This document shows positions 25,231 to 35,905 of a DNA stretch of 64,000 bases, piece after piece (the stretch's first letter is position 1; each line of letters begins with the position of its first letter). The notes beneath the pieces are model-generated. The model had not been told where the DNA came from, searched no databases, and was given only the letters and a program-made list of their open reading frames with translations. A program made the position numbers and the translations under genes. The stretch is taken from contig QANU01056500.1 of the NCBI GenBank assembly GCA_003254905.1, positions 58,002 through 122,001 on the forward strand, written 5' to 3'. Source of the stretch: Nissolia schottii. Taxonomy: Eukaryota; Streptophyta; Magnoliopsida; Fabales; Fabaceae.

Positions 25231-26600
25231 TTTAAAAAAAAAATTGTTCGTTTTTAGTCCCTACTGTCAATTTGGGTTGGACAGCGCTAACATGACTGTT
25301 AAGTTCGTCACGTGGCATGCCCAAATACCCATTTACCCAAATACCCAATCCCAACCACTGACCCGACCGAACCCGATTTTCAACGGTGGTGGTTTCTTCT
25401 CTCTCCCTCTCTATGTGGTATGTTCTCTCTTTCAACTCATTATCTCTTTCTTTCTCTATCTCTCGGTTTACTCTCTCTCCGGTTCTCTCTTTCTCGACCT
25501 CTCTATTGTGTCTTCTTAAGGGGTTGTCGCTGCCACGGCAGGTCGCCGACGGCATCAAACTTCCCAATCTCTCTCGATTTCCTTCTTTCCTTCCCTCTCT
25601 CTATCTAGATTCATTCCTTCTCTCTCTGTATCCATCTCTCTCAGTTTCTTTCTTTATTTTTCTCTCTCGATCTCTTCTCTCCATCACTCGTGGTTTCTGT
25701 TGTGTGTGTTTGTGGTGGTGGTCAAGGGGGAGGTCGCGATGGCGGCGGCTGTGGGTGGTTCGGTGGTGAGGAGTGAGTTATGGTTGAAGGATGATGGTGG
25801 TGGTGGGGGTGGATGGTGATGTTGGGGGATTTGGGGTTTTTAGTGGTGGCAAGAGTGAGTTGGTGGTTGAAGGATGATGGTGATGGTGATGGTGGTGTTG
25901 ATATTGGTGGTGGGTGGTGATGTTGGGGTGGTTGATGGCTTGGTGGTAGTTGCTTCGTTGATAGATGTAATGGTTCTAACTTTGACGTGTTTGTGGATTT
26001 GTTGTTGAAAGGTAGGGTTGGGAATAGGCCAGACGGCTTGGGTTTGGCCTGTTTCAGTAAATAGGCCAGGCCTATACGAAAGCCTTTTAGGCCTGTCCAG
26101 CCAGTCTGTTTACTCACAAAAAACAAAAAGGATAATGCCAACAAACATCTCTCACATTATTCAGATGAGATGATAGTGTGAGTGTGGGAGAGTCTTAGGG
26201 GCTCTTTAGATTAGGGTTTCTTTAAAAAGAAAAATTAAATAATAAAATTATATTAATAAATATGATTGCATAAAATATTGTAAAAAGTAATGCTAATTTA
26301 GTGGATTAATGAAACAAACCTGACCTGTTGATGTGAATATTGGGGATTTTGGGTTTCTATTTTTTTTATTTGAAAATGGGTTTGGGTTTCGGGTTGAGTT
26401 TGAGTTTAATTTAAAAATTTAGATTATATCACGTGACAAACTTTTATCCAACTTAAGCGGATGATAAAGACTAAAAATAAAAAAAAAGTTTTTAAATAAT
26501 TAAATCCTAACATTTTTTTTTTATAAGAATCAATATTATATTTAGTTTTCAAGTAACATCTGCCTTACAGCAGGCAGTAGAGGACAAACACGAGGAGAGA
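25231..26600. other. CT-rich and GGT-rich low-complexity tract upstream of the PSI gene
   Basis: 25390-25690 is pyrimidine-rich ('ctctct' words). 25700-25960 is a GGT/GAT simple-sequence tract. Reading frames across both are composition artefacts. A 'tttttagtccctac' block near 25249 resembles repeat-derived sequence. A hAT-like left end starts at 26013. No gene is supported. Confidence 0.5.
26013..26330. mobile_element. Partial hAT-like element, related to the one at 5010
   Basis: The left end TAGGGTTGGGAATAGGCC, followed by 'aggcc'-rich words, matches the terminal style of the 5010-5622 element. Near 26315 'cctgacctgttgatgtg' may be a decayed right end. No target duplication was found. Confidence 0.35.
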
Positions 26601-27305
26601 AAGGCGGAGTCGTCGTTTGCTACTCTCATCGCATGCCATGTCTCTTTCTACATCTCCCCAGTCAAACACTTCATCCCACGAAAATTTCCATTCCATTTGC
26701 GCGTACTTCTTTATATTACACACACATATACACACTTTTATATATTTATTTAAGTGTTTACTTTTACTATTTTATTTTGTTAAAAAAAAGAAGAAGAAGA
26801 AATTCAACCTCCCTCGTGAATGAACACAGCACAGCACAGCACAACACGTCACGTCCATCTTTCAATTCACAGTCAAACCCTCCCAGAGTCGTAAATCCTC
26901 AGCGACTTTTCCTTTTTCCCTATCTCCCCTTTCCTTTCCTTATTCATTCATTCAATTCCTTTCATATGTTCATCGTTTTTTTTACTTCTTTCAATTCTAC
27001 TGTTCTCCGTTTCCTTCTCCAGCTGGTACACTTTCTGTAAATAGGTACGCTCTGATTTTATGAATCTTAAAAAAAAATTCCTTAATCTCTTCAATCCAAC
27101 CACCATGCTTTCCTAGATGGGGTTTTGCCGTTTTGGGCTCTCTCACCTAACAAAGTCCCTCTTTTTTTATTTTATTTTATTTGCAAGTCATTGTTTGAAG
27201 CTGCGGATTTCATAGCGTGGTGTAAATTAAAACAGAAGCTGAATTTGCGGAGGAATTGAGTTTTCTTTGCTGCTTGTGTAGCATTTTTGTGTTGTTTGAA
27301 GAATA

Positions 27306-30300
27306 ATGGGAGCGGTTTGCTCGGCTGGCATGGTTGAGGGGAATGCAGAATTTGGAATGAAGAATATGGGGTTTTCTGGGAAGCTTAAGAAGGATGATAG
27401 TGTTCAAGGTAAGACGCAAAAGAAGCAGGAAACTGGGTTTTCCACTGAATTCAACTCATCCACTCCCAGTTCAACAGGGGCAAAACCGGTATGTTTCAAT
27501 ATGCTGTTCTTTTTATGTGTGGATGGGATCTAATTTTTGGGTTACGGATGCTTAATTACTTATTTTTATACATTATTTTCATGGGAATGTGGAGAAATAG
27601 CCAAAATTCTGAATTCGTAAGTGGCTTCTTCTGTTGAAATTAAACTAGCAGATGTTTTTCTTATAAATAGAATTTTCACTATGGAGAGAAATCAGTGAAG
27701 AGATTTTGCAATTGAATTAGTAGCAGTTAGTAATCAGGAATGGTTAATAATCAAGTTATTTCGCCTAATTTGACATGTAGAAGAATCTGCTTCCATTTTG
27801 TCAACCAATCATTGATATTACTGAAGCTATTGTGCCCTATAATAAGTTCATTAATTTGTCTGCATCTCTCTTACTTTATTCAAGCAGTGAACTGTCTATT
27901 CCCCTATAAATGGCGTTTGTTTACTACTTTCAATTGGCAAATTATAAGCAGCATAAAACCAAAAAGTTGCTACTCTTATTTGAGTTCCTGGAATGGAATC
28001 TCAAATTCTGTTATGAGCACCTACAGTTGAGTTTCAATGTTTCATAAATTGATTTATGCGTCTCTCTTCTTTTCACAGTTCATACACAGGGGCTCTTTTT
28101 TGGGAAGAGCTAGTGATAGGGCAATTGAAGTTCTGGACACACTTGGAAGTGGCATGCCAAAGTTAAACACCAGCAGTGGGTTTGTCTCTGGTGTCGCTTC
28201 TCGAGGGAACAGAATATCTATATTAGCATTTGAAGTGGCTAATACAATAACCAAAGGAGCAATTTTATTTCAATCACTCTCTGAAGAAAACATTCAGTTC
28301 CTTAAAAAGGAGGTTTTACAGTCAGAAGGGGTTCAACAATTAGTTTCAACTGATATGAATGAGTTAACATGTCTTGCTGAGGCTGACAAAAGGTTCTAGC
28401 ATGTTCAAAGAGCAGTATATTCTTTTGCGAACTTTTGAATTTCCTTTATGTTATTTATCTCTGGTTTTTCGGGTAACTTGTAGGGAGGAATTCAATGTTT
28501 TCTCACGTGAAGTAGGTAGATTTGGAAATATGTGTAAAGATCCACAGTGGCACAACCTAGATCGATATTTCTCAAGGTGGTTTTTCTTTTACATGTCTTG
28601 TGAAGTAATTATGCTAACTTGTTTTGATTAAATTCTTAGACATATACAACCACAAGCATTTCATATTTGATTTTGTCCAAAAAAAAAATTTCAGATTAGA
28701 CTTGGACCACGTCTTTGGTGACAAACAATCCAGAGAAGAGGCAGAAAAGACAATGCAGGAGGTTACCAGTCTAGCTCAGCATACTTCTGTAAGCTCATTG
28801 TCATTTCAAATAAATTTTTGCTTTTCTACTCTTTGCACTCCTCAATGAATTGATGGATGAGCAAGGCTTATTGTCGTCATCTTTGTTCTTGCATGTTTGC
28901 TGAAGGATTTTGATTTGTAGATCTTTGATATGACTTATATATGCAGTGTTGACTTTTGAGACGAGTATTTATATGTAGTTCATATTATTTTTTGTTTTCT
29001 ACTTCTTAATTTCTTATATTCTTTTTCAGTTCTTTAGTGGTTTTGAATGTTTTTATCATTTTGTGTAGTTCCATCTTTAAATAACTAATTTTCTCTTTTC
29101 TATGTAGGAATTATACCATGAATTAAATGCTTATGAGCGTTTTGAACAAGATTATCAGCAAAAGATTAAGGAAATGGAGTCCTTAAATCTTCCCCTTAAA
29201 GGTTAGAAAGTTATTTCAATGATGATCAGTTTGGATCTTCAGTATATACCTACTATCTGCAAGGCACCTTCAAATTAAAGTATGCAGAAATTAACTAATG
29301 ATTGAAAGCTCCATTCCCCTTATAATTGTAGGGGAAGGTATCACTATTTTTAAGAGTGAGCTAAAGCATCAAAGAAAGTTTGTGAGGAGCTTGAAGAAGA
29401 AGTCTCTTTGGTCCAGAAATTTAGAGGAGGTATATTATTATCAAGGAGTAATTCCTAATTTTGCATCTAATATTGTTAAATTCAGTATTTTCTTGCGTTT
29501 CCTTGTTGGAATGGAATTATAAATATATTTGTATAGAATTGAATATTTCATGCTTTCGGATTTTACGGCAATGGACTTATTCTGTTGGATTTACTTGCAG
29601 ATAGTTGAAAAGCTCGTTGATATTGTTACCTACATACATCAAGCAATTCGTGAGTTCCTTGGAAATAATGGTATGAGATCATGTGTCTTATGAGTTATAT
29701 AAACCAAATGCTATTGTAATATACTTTTGGCATATGCATCTCCTTTTTGTAGAACTTGCTCTAGTAAGCGTAGGGTTTGAAGTCTGAACTTGCTCTATTT
29801 ATCACATGCTTCCTCTTTTTGTAGAAGAAATTCACTTGTTTTCTTCCTGTAGACATGAATCTCAGTAAAGCAAACACAATATAGACTACTTTAGGCAATC
29901 AAAGATGCTTTTCTCTGCTGTTGTGTGCTAATAAAATGTAAATTGTAATAAACAGCTGTTTTTTTGTTGTTGACTTCACTTGGAATTAAAGACACCAGAT
30001 GCATATTTACTAATGGGATAACGTACTCTTGAAAATAAATTCTTCATACTACTTGTGAAATTTCCTGCGAAAGCTGAATTTGGAACTCCGGTTTAAGTCC
30101 ATTCCACATTGTTCGAAGTTATATCAGGGTGTGCTTGTGGCTGTAGTCTCATTATATAGCTGTAATCAGGTGAATGAGAGGGATTATCTGCTGTACTGTT
30201 GCAGCTGTCTTTCCTCTAAATCACATTTCTGCTTGGATTAGCATACTGATTAAAAGCATTTGTGAAAACTGCATGCCCATTAAATTAAATGAATTCCATT

Positions 30301-31745
30301 ATATTTTTTTTAAAAAATGTGTGTTATAGTCATGTATTGACTAGATCTGTTGTTTGTTTGATCTGTCACTTAGCTCTCATTTGTAGGTCTTAAGAACATA
30401 TGATGATTAATCCTCTTAAGTTTTGTGAAATTGTGGATTCGTGGCAGGTACTGCTTCTGCTAAGTATAGTAGGGGTTCTCAAAGACTTGGTGAAGCTGGT
30501 CTTGCCCTGCACTATGCTAACATTATTAATCAAATAAATATGATTGTAAGTTTATATCTTGCTAATAAAATATCTGTTGACCTCACCAAATAGTTGTTTT
30601 CATTTTACATAAAAACTTCATTTGTATCAGGCATCTCGCCCGGCCTCTCTTCCTCCAAATTTGAGGGACACGTTATATCATGGTTTGCCGAACAATATTA
30701 AAAGTGCTCTCCCATCCCGATTGCAAACCATTGCTTTCACAAGAGAGGTATGCCCTCCACTTATGGATATTTTCATTGTTGCCCATCAATTTCTAGTCCT
30801 TTTTTTATGGTGTCAATTTTTTTTGTGTTGGTCACTCCTGCTTGGTGAAGATTGAGGTTTACCTTGTTGTGGATTATGCTAAAAGAAATGATAATTTTCT
30901 GTAGCTCTCCGTCACTCAGATCAAAGCTGAAATGGATAAGACTCTCCAGTGGCTTGTGCCATTTGCCACAAATACAATCAAGTAAGATATGCTTTCAATT
31001 TTTCTAACCCGTGCTAGCCTTATTTTCATAGTTAAAAGTATGTTAAAAGTCCCTACAATTGCTCATACTTGTTCTTTCTCTATTGATATTGCTGACAGAG
31101 CACATCAAGGTTTTGGATGGATTGGCGAATGGGCAAACACAAGGTTAGTAATAAAATTGGGTCTCTGGCATTACGACTGCGTTAACATGTGTAATGTGAA
31201 CAAATAGTACAGAGAGTTTGCATGACTGTGTCTAATTTTTGTTATCATTTCGCAGTAATGACTTTGGCGATGGTGCAGCCAAAGAAAGTAACCTGATGCG
31301 CATCCAGACACTGTATTACACGGATAAGCATAAGATAGATAGTTACATCATTGAATTGTTGGCATGGCTTCACCATTTGATTAGCTTTGTAAGATCAAGA
31401 CAAAATGCCTTGAAGTCAATGCCTACTAGATCTCCTCCCAAAGGACTAGAATTTCAGTCCAAGATGCTTCAGTTTCTATCTGCAGACGGTGGCAATAAGC
31501 CGTTGGGAATTCAACTTTCTCAAGAGGATAGGAGATTGATAGAGGAGGTCATTGCAAGGAGAAGGAATCCTGGAATTAGCAAAAGCGAGGAACTTGGCGT
31601 GCCCAAGAAGAAAAGAGGAGCCAGAGATCGGTATGTGGCAAAAAGTGCTGGCAGTTCACCCGTTAAGGAGTTTTTCGGCACAAGACTGATCGTAGACCAC
31701 CAAGACTACAACGTTTTGGATGTTATGGATGGCTTAAGTTACTGA
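27306..31745 (+). CDS. PSI (PSK SIMULATOR)-family protein with DUF3475 and DUF668
   Basis: Twelve exons with GT-AG introns: 27306-27488, 28079-28392, 28484-28576, 28695-28788, 29108-29201, 29332-29429, 29601-29670, 30448-30545, 30631-30747, 30905-30981, 31099-31143 and 31256-31745. All junction phases agree, giving 590 residues. The start MGAVCS is an N-myristoylation signal (Gly2, Ser6) with Cys5 for palmitoylation, so plasma-membrane attachment is likely. DUF3475 begins near residue 105 ([16 protein letters not shown]). DUF668 begins near residue 359 ([17 protein letters not shown]) and includes [12 protein letters not shown]. Arabidopsis PSI proteins promote growth and are tied to phytosulfokine signalling. 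This length fits PSI2/PSI3 better than PSI1. The leader upstream (26600-27305) is long and may contain a 5' UTR intron. Confidence 0.93.
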
Positions 31746-31899
31746 AACCTTCGCTATGCCTTTGTTACTGAAATTCTTGCTAGTCCTTCTTACTAGTTAT
31801 AGAATTTCATCATTCATTTCTTTAATATCTTTAATTCTCTGTATATATCTATATAAATAACTAACGCCCGACCTTATTGTTTAGTGCTGAAGTTAAAAT

Positions 31900-32540
31900 A
31901 TGTACAGGAAAATAGATGAATTCTTTATTGTTCGACAATTCTTTTTTTGGGTGGACTATACAAAAATTTGTTGTAGCATATTGTTGCTTTCAGCTGGTAG
32001 GATTTTGAAATAAAAGAGCTTCAGGAATGCTTGTTCCGTTATGTGATTTATGTTGAAGGTTTTGTTTACTTGGTTTTTATTCTTTACTTCCCTTTGGTTT
32101 TCTCTTGTCCTGTTTTGCGGTTGGTTCTTCTATCCAATGTAGAAAACCCTACAAACACAAAATTATGACAAAATACATCAACATATATCAGTAAAAAGCC
32201 CTTGATCGGGCCTAGTGTTAAAGAAGCATAGTAAATAATACTAAGCATTATAAACAATATTAGTGGGTCCGATAGAACCATCAACTATTGCATATGGATA
32301 AAAAAAAAAGAGAAAGAATAATAATGTTAATGATTTTTACAATAATTAAAAAAATTAAATAGAGAAAACAATAATGTTGATAATTTTACAATAATTAAAA
32401 AAATAAAACGAAGTTATTTCTTAATAAAAAAAATTTCAAGACTATTTTTGATAATGAAAATTATGTTAAAAAAAATCATTTCCATCCATCCTCCTATTCG
32501 GAAGTACTACTTTTTTTCAATAAAGTAGTAGCAAAACAAT
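31900..32540. other. 3' flank of the PSI gene, nothing further seen
   Basis: AT-rich sequence after the PSI stop codon. It presumably includes the PSI 3' UTR in its first part and shows no other supportable feature. Confidence 0.5.
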
Positions 32541-32542
32541 AT

Positions 32543-32557
32543 TTTAACTAAGCATTG
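32543..32557 (-). terminator. Plant snRNA-type 3' box
   Basis: On the minus strand this reads CA, six bases, AGTTAAA, matching the plant U-snRNA 3'-end formation signal CA(N)3-10AGTNNAA. It lies seven bases beyond the end of the closing stem of the proposed RNA (32564). Confidence 0.55.
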
Positions 32558-32563
32558 ATTATT

Positions 32564-32704
32564 ATGGTCCTTCAGGTTAGGGATCAGATTGGAAACGGAG
32601 AGTGCCCAAGTTGTCGTAACCAGGCTTGGGAAGGACACCCCACTCGCATATAGTAGGCGAGATCCATTCACTCTTCATGTCCCATTTACTGCCTGAAGGA
32701 TCAT
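32564..32704 (-). ncRNA. Unidentified snRNA-promoter-type noncoding RNA, about 141 nt
   Basis: The proposed RNA starts at an A 32 nt after the TATA box and ends just before the 3' box. Its two ends pair over 13 positions with a single A-C mismatch (32692-32704 with 32564-32576). Inside, AGAGUG (32669-32674) pairs with CACUCU (32599-32604), and AAAUGG with CCGUUU just outside that. Within it sit two hairpins: CUCGC/GCGAG (32657-32661 with 32643-32647) and CCCAAG/CUUGGG (32625-32630 with 32605-32610). The shape is a branched, cloverleaf-like fold. It does not match U1, U2, U4, U5, U6, U3, U12 or 7SL as I know them, has no clear Sm site (AUUUUUG), and has no H/ACA end. The coordinates are predictions. 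It could be a known snoRNA or snRNA relative that I fail to recognise, or a pseudogene. Confidence 0.5.
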
Positions 32705-32730
32705 GATAACGCATGAATTCATCTTACTCT

Positions 32731-32780
32731 CTTATAGGGTCCGAAATAGTTGTCTCTCACCGTTCCTCACGATGTGGGAC
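32731..32780 (-). promoter_or_regulatory. snRNA-type promoter: USE plus TATA with Pol II spacing
   Basis: On the minus strand GTCCCACATCG (32770-32780) is an exact match to the plant upstream sequence element RTCCCACATCG. Exactly 33 nt later comes TATAAG (32731-32736). Plant Pol II snRNA genes have 33-34 nt between the two, and Pol III genes (U6, U3, 7SL) have 23-24. The expected start site is about 30 nt downstream, near 32704. Confidence 0.65.
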
Positions 32781-34098
32781 TTTAACTCATGCGCTAACCC
32801 CACACCTTGTTTCGCTTCATATATAAGCAACACTTTCTCCTACCCTGGCTTTCTTTCGTGCTTCCTCAAATCCTATTTTGAACAATCAGATACAAGATAC
32901 TATCTACTGTCACCATGATGATCAAATTTTATACGTGCACTTCACTTTGCATTGTTGCGCTAGCTGCACTCGGATTGCTCAAACTGTATTGCCTTCTTCC
33001 CATTCTTGCATTCTCTTTGCTTTCGGCCTCTAACACTTCGATAGTTCTATTTTCTCTCACGGAAGAGTTGGGACTTCTTTGTGTCACCTCCAGCTGAAGG
33101 AAACGTATTACTCATTGCACCAGGCTTAGGTACTTGTACTTCTGATTTACTGTTCTTGTGCATACAGTATCCCCTTTTTTTTTTTTTTCCTTTTATAGTT
33201 TAATTTATTTATTCGGTGTAGGAACTCATCATGGAACAAGTTGCGGAACGGGAAATCAAATTGGAAATCCCTCTTTGTGAAAATTAAATATCAAGTAGCT
33301 GTGTCGTGTATAAATTAGTTATCAGTTATAAATTGCGTAACTCATCCACCATATTCTTTTGAATAATAGTATGTCATGATGATGGCTTTCTCCATTCCAT
33401 ATAGCAAATCTTAAATTACGAAGTAAGAACCCTTACTCATAGTCATACACTTTGATTCTCCTAGCCAATCAACTATGCTCGTACCACAGCATGAGCATTG
33501 CTAGTAGGGCAGCCAAATAACGTTTATACAGGATTTCTGACAATTGGGAATTTGTCACGATTGGAAACTACAAAAGCTTGATGTTAAAGAAATAGCAATT
33601 TTGATACAAATTACTATTAGCTTAAATGCATACTTTGAATTGGCTTCACTGCTTTTTCCTCGTCATCTTGATGTTATATTACATCAAATATTGGAAGCAT
33701 GCGGGGGTGATTGATTAGGTTTTTTCTTAAACATTGTTATCACTTCAATTCATCATCGATTAATTCATGACAGAAGATTACACGACAACGATGGCCATTT
33801 TATTTGGATTTTCGTGATGATGCACAAAAAGAATTGTGCTATATATATCAAGAATGATTTATTTATGACTGGCTCTGTTAATATGCTACCTACTTCATGG
33901 TTGACAGAGGAGTTAATAGGCTATTATAGGATTTTGCTACTAATTTAAGATCACTGCATCGGAGATTAACAACAAAGAATACGAAACAAGTTTTTTTTGT
34001 TTGTCATAACACGAAATTGAGAATTAAAGTCCCGATTTCTAACATTTATCCCACACCCGTAAATTTACATTTTTAACACTAAATTCGATTAAAAAAAA
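32781..34098. other. Spacer, no gene supported
   Basis: AT-rich spacer. A TATATAAGC sequence at about 32816 followed by a 60-codon hydrophobic reading frame (32915-33097) is present but not convincing as a gene. Nothing else is seen. Confidence 0.45.
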
Positions 34099-35242
34099 TT
34101 GGTGAAGGCTATGGTGCACGTCACCTCTTTATTGACATCTGATGCGCACCATAATTTTGTGCAAAAACATACAGCATATTTACCATTTCTGCCTTCGCAT
34201 GCCATTTAATAACCATTTTCAAATTTTGCAACCATGCCCTCCATCTCTTCCATTTTCCAAATTCACTCCCTGCCCCAAACTACTTGAATCAGCCCCCAGT
34301 TTCCATTTCTTCTTTCCCAGCTCCCCCGATTTCCTTCTCATCTCTCTTAAGCTCACTCCCACACAGCCCCCCAATTTTTTTACCTTCTCTCACAGGTCAC
34401 TAACTCACACTCTCACACTTTTTTGAACCCTAAACCTCACTTGTCACCCCTTTTCCTCTCGTGAACTCGTTGTTGCTTCTCAATGTTCAATCACGGAAAC
34501 AACGTTTCTCTCTTTTATATTTTTTTTTATTTGCGGCTATTTGATTATTTAAATTTACTCGTTTTTTAGCTCTAGACGAAGTTCCTAAGCCAATCTGTTG
34601 GTGACAAAAATCATGTACCACCAATGGCCAGCTGAGACTTATGACAATAAAATAGTCTTCTCAAAATATATAGTAGTAGCAGTAAGTAGAATAGCATAGG
34701 CATACCAGTTGGTGGTCGGTATGATTTTTTATTTACAGGCTTCACATGTATCAAGATGAAAAAATTATTGATGTGTGGATGAATAATTATCGAAGCAATA
34801 AGCTTACATAAATGTACAGCTAAAATGGTTCGCTGCAATTTTGGGTCATGACTCATGAGCTCAAATTCGGAGTCCCACGCTGAGGTTGGAGAGGTTGATA
34901 GTTCGTTAGAGGAAAGCGGGTGACAAGTGAGGTTTATGGATCAAAAAAGTATGAGAGTGTGAGTTAGCGGCCTGGGAGAGAAGGGAACAAAATTGGGGGC
35001 TGTGTGGGAGTGAGCTGGGAGAGATGAGAAGAAAATTGGGGGAGCTGGGAGAGAAGAAAAGGAAATTGGGGGCAGATTCAGNTCGGGAAATTGAAGAGAT
35101 GGAGGATATGGTTGCAAATTTTGGAAATAGTAATTAAATGACGTGTGATGGTAAAAGTGATAAATATGGTGATGATTTTGCACAAAATCATGGTGTGATC
35201 ACATGCCAACAAAGAAGTGGCGAGTAACATAGCCTTCACCAA
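34099..35242. mobile_element. MULE-like non-autonomous element with inverted repeats over 300 bp long
   Basis: The left arm begins TTGGTGAAGGCTATG and the right arm ends with its exact complement. The two arms remain alignable over more than 300 bases (about 34099-34445 and 34895-35242), roughly 85-90% alike by eye, including the shared words 'ctcactcccacacagcccc' and 'aaacctcacttgtcacc'. The interior (about 34450-34890) is non-coding. Very long terminal inverted repeats without coding sequence fit Mutator-like elements. Both flanks are A runs, so the 9-11 bp target duplication cannot be fixed. Base 35082 is an N. Confidence 0.7.
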
Positions 35243-35784
35243 AAAAAAGGAAAAAACTTTCCTTCCAAGGATCATGGCAAGATTAAATTATTCTAATCTT
35301 TTTTATTTCATACTTTTTCTTTCAAGAATATTAATATGAGATTAACTTCTATATACAAATAGCCTTCTTTTCCCTATCTATATGTTGTTCTTGATTGTTA
35401 TCTATACCCAGTCTTAGTCATTCATTTAATCAAAATTTAATAAATTTTATATACATTGACATTCAATTATATCTTGTCTCATCAACAAAAAGAATAGATT
35501 TCAAAACCATGCTAAGTGAATTGATTTACATATATAAAAGAATGTAATTGAATGAAAGCAAAATTTTAGACTATGAATACTTAAACTCATTTATAAGTGA
35601 ATGCTAAGTATTAGTTAATAAGTGAATTATATTTATCACAATAGGAAATAAATACTTTTTAGTACGGAGACCCTTGAATAGAATAGAAGTATAGGGTACA
35701 AAACATAAAATAGTTGGAGAAAACGGTGAAATGAAGCAGAACGTTACTTCCCTCTGCTAATTACGTTCTGTTTTATTCGCTGCC
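35243..35784. other. 5' flank of the thaumatin-like gene
   Basis: AT-rich flank with no separate feature seen apart from the core promoter that follows. Confidence 0.5.
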
Positions 35785-35790
35785 TATAAA
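35785..35790 (+). promoter_or_regulatory. TATA box of the thaumatin-like gene
   Basis: TATAAA sits 121 bases upstream of the start codon, within 'tgcctataaaaatac'. A short leader with CT-rich sequence follows. Confidence 0.6.
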
Positions 35791-35905
35791 AATACTCATC
35801 CACCCGCTTCACACACCCATTTCACAACCTCCCCCAATTACCAAACTGGTTAATTAATCCCTGCAGCTCCGCTTTGTTCTTCTTCTCCACCTCCTTCATT
35901 TTCAC

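Noticed and set aside
25386-26144. Several long overlapping frames on both strands
   Set aside because: They run through CT-rich and GGT-rich simple sequence. The proteins are Ser/Leu or His/Pro repeats and not gene-like.
32915-33097. 60-residue hydrophobic frame preceded by a TATATAAGC sequence
   Set aside because: It is short, without homology that I can recall, and has no splice or codon evidence. The TATA-like sequence is common by chance in this AT-rich DNA.
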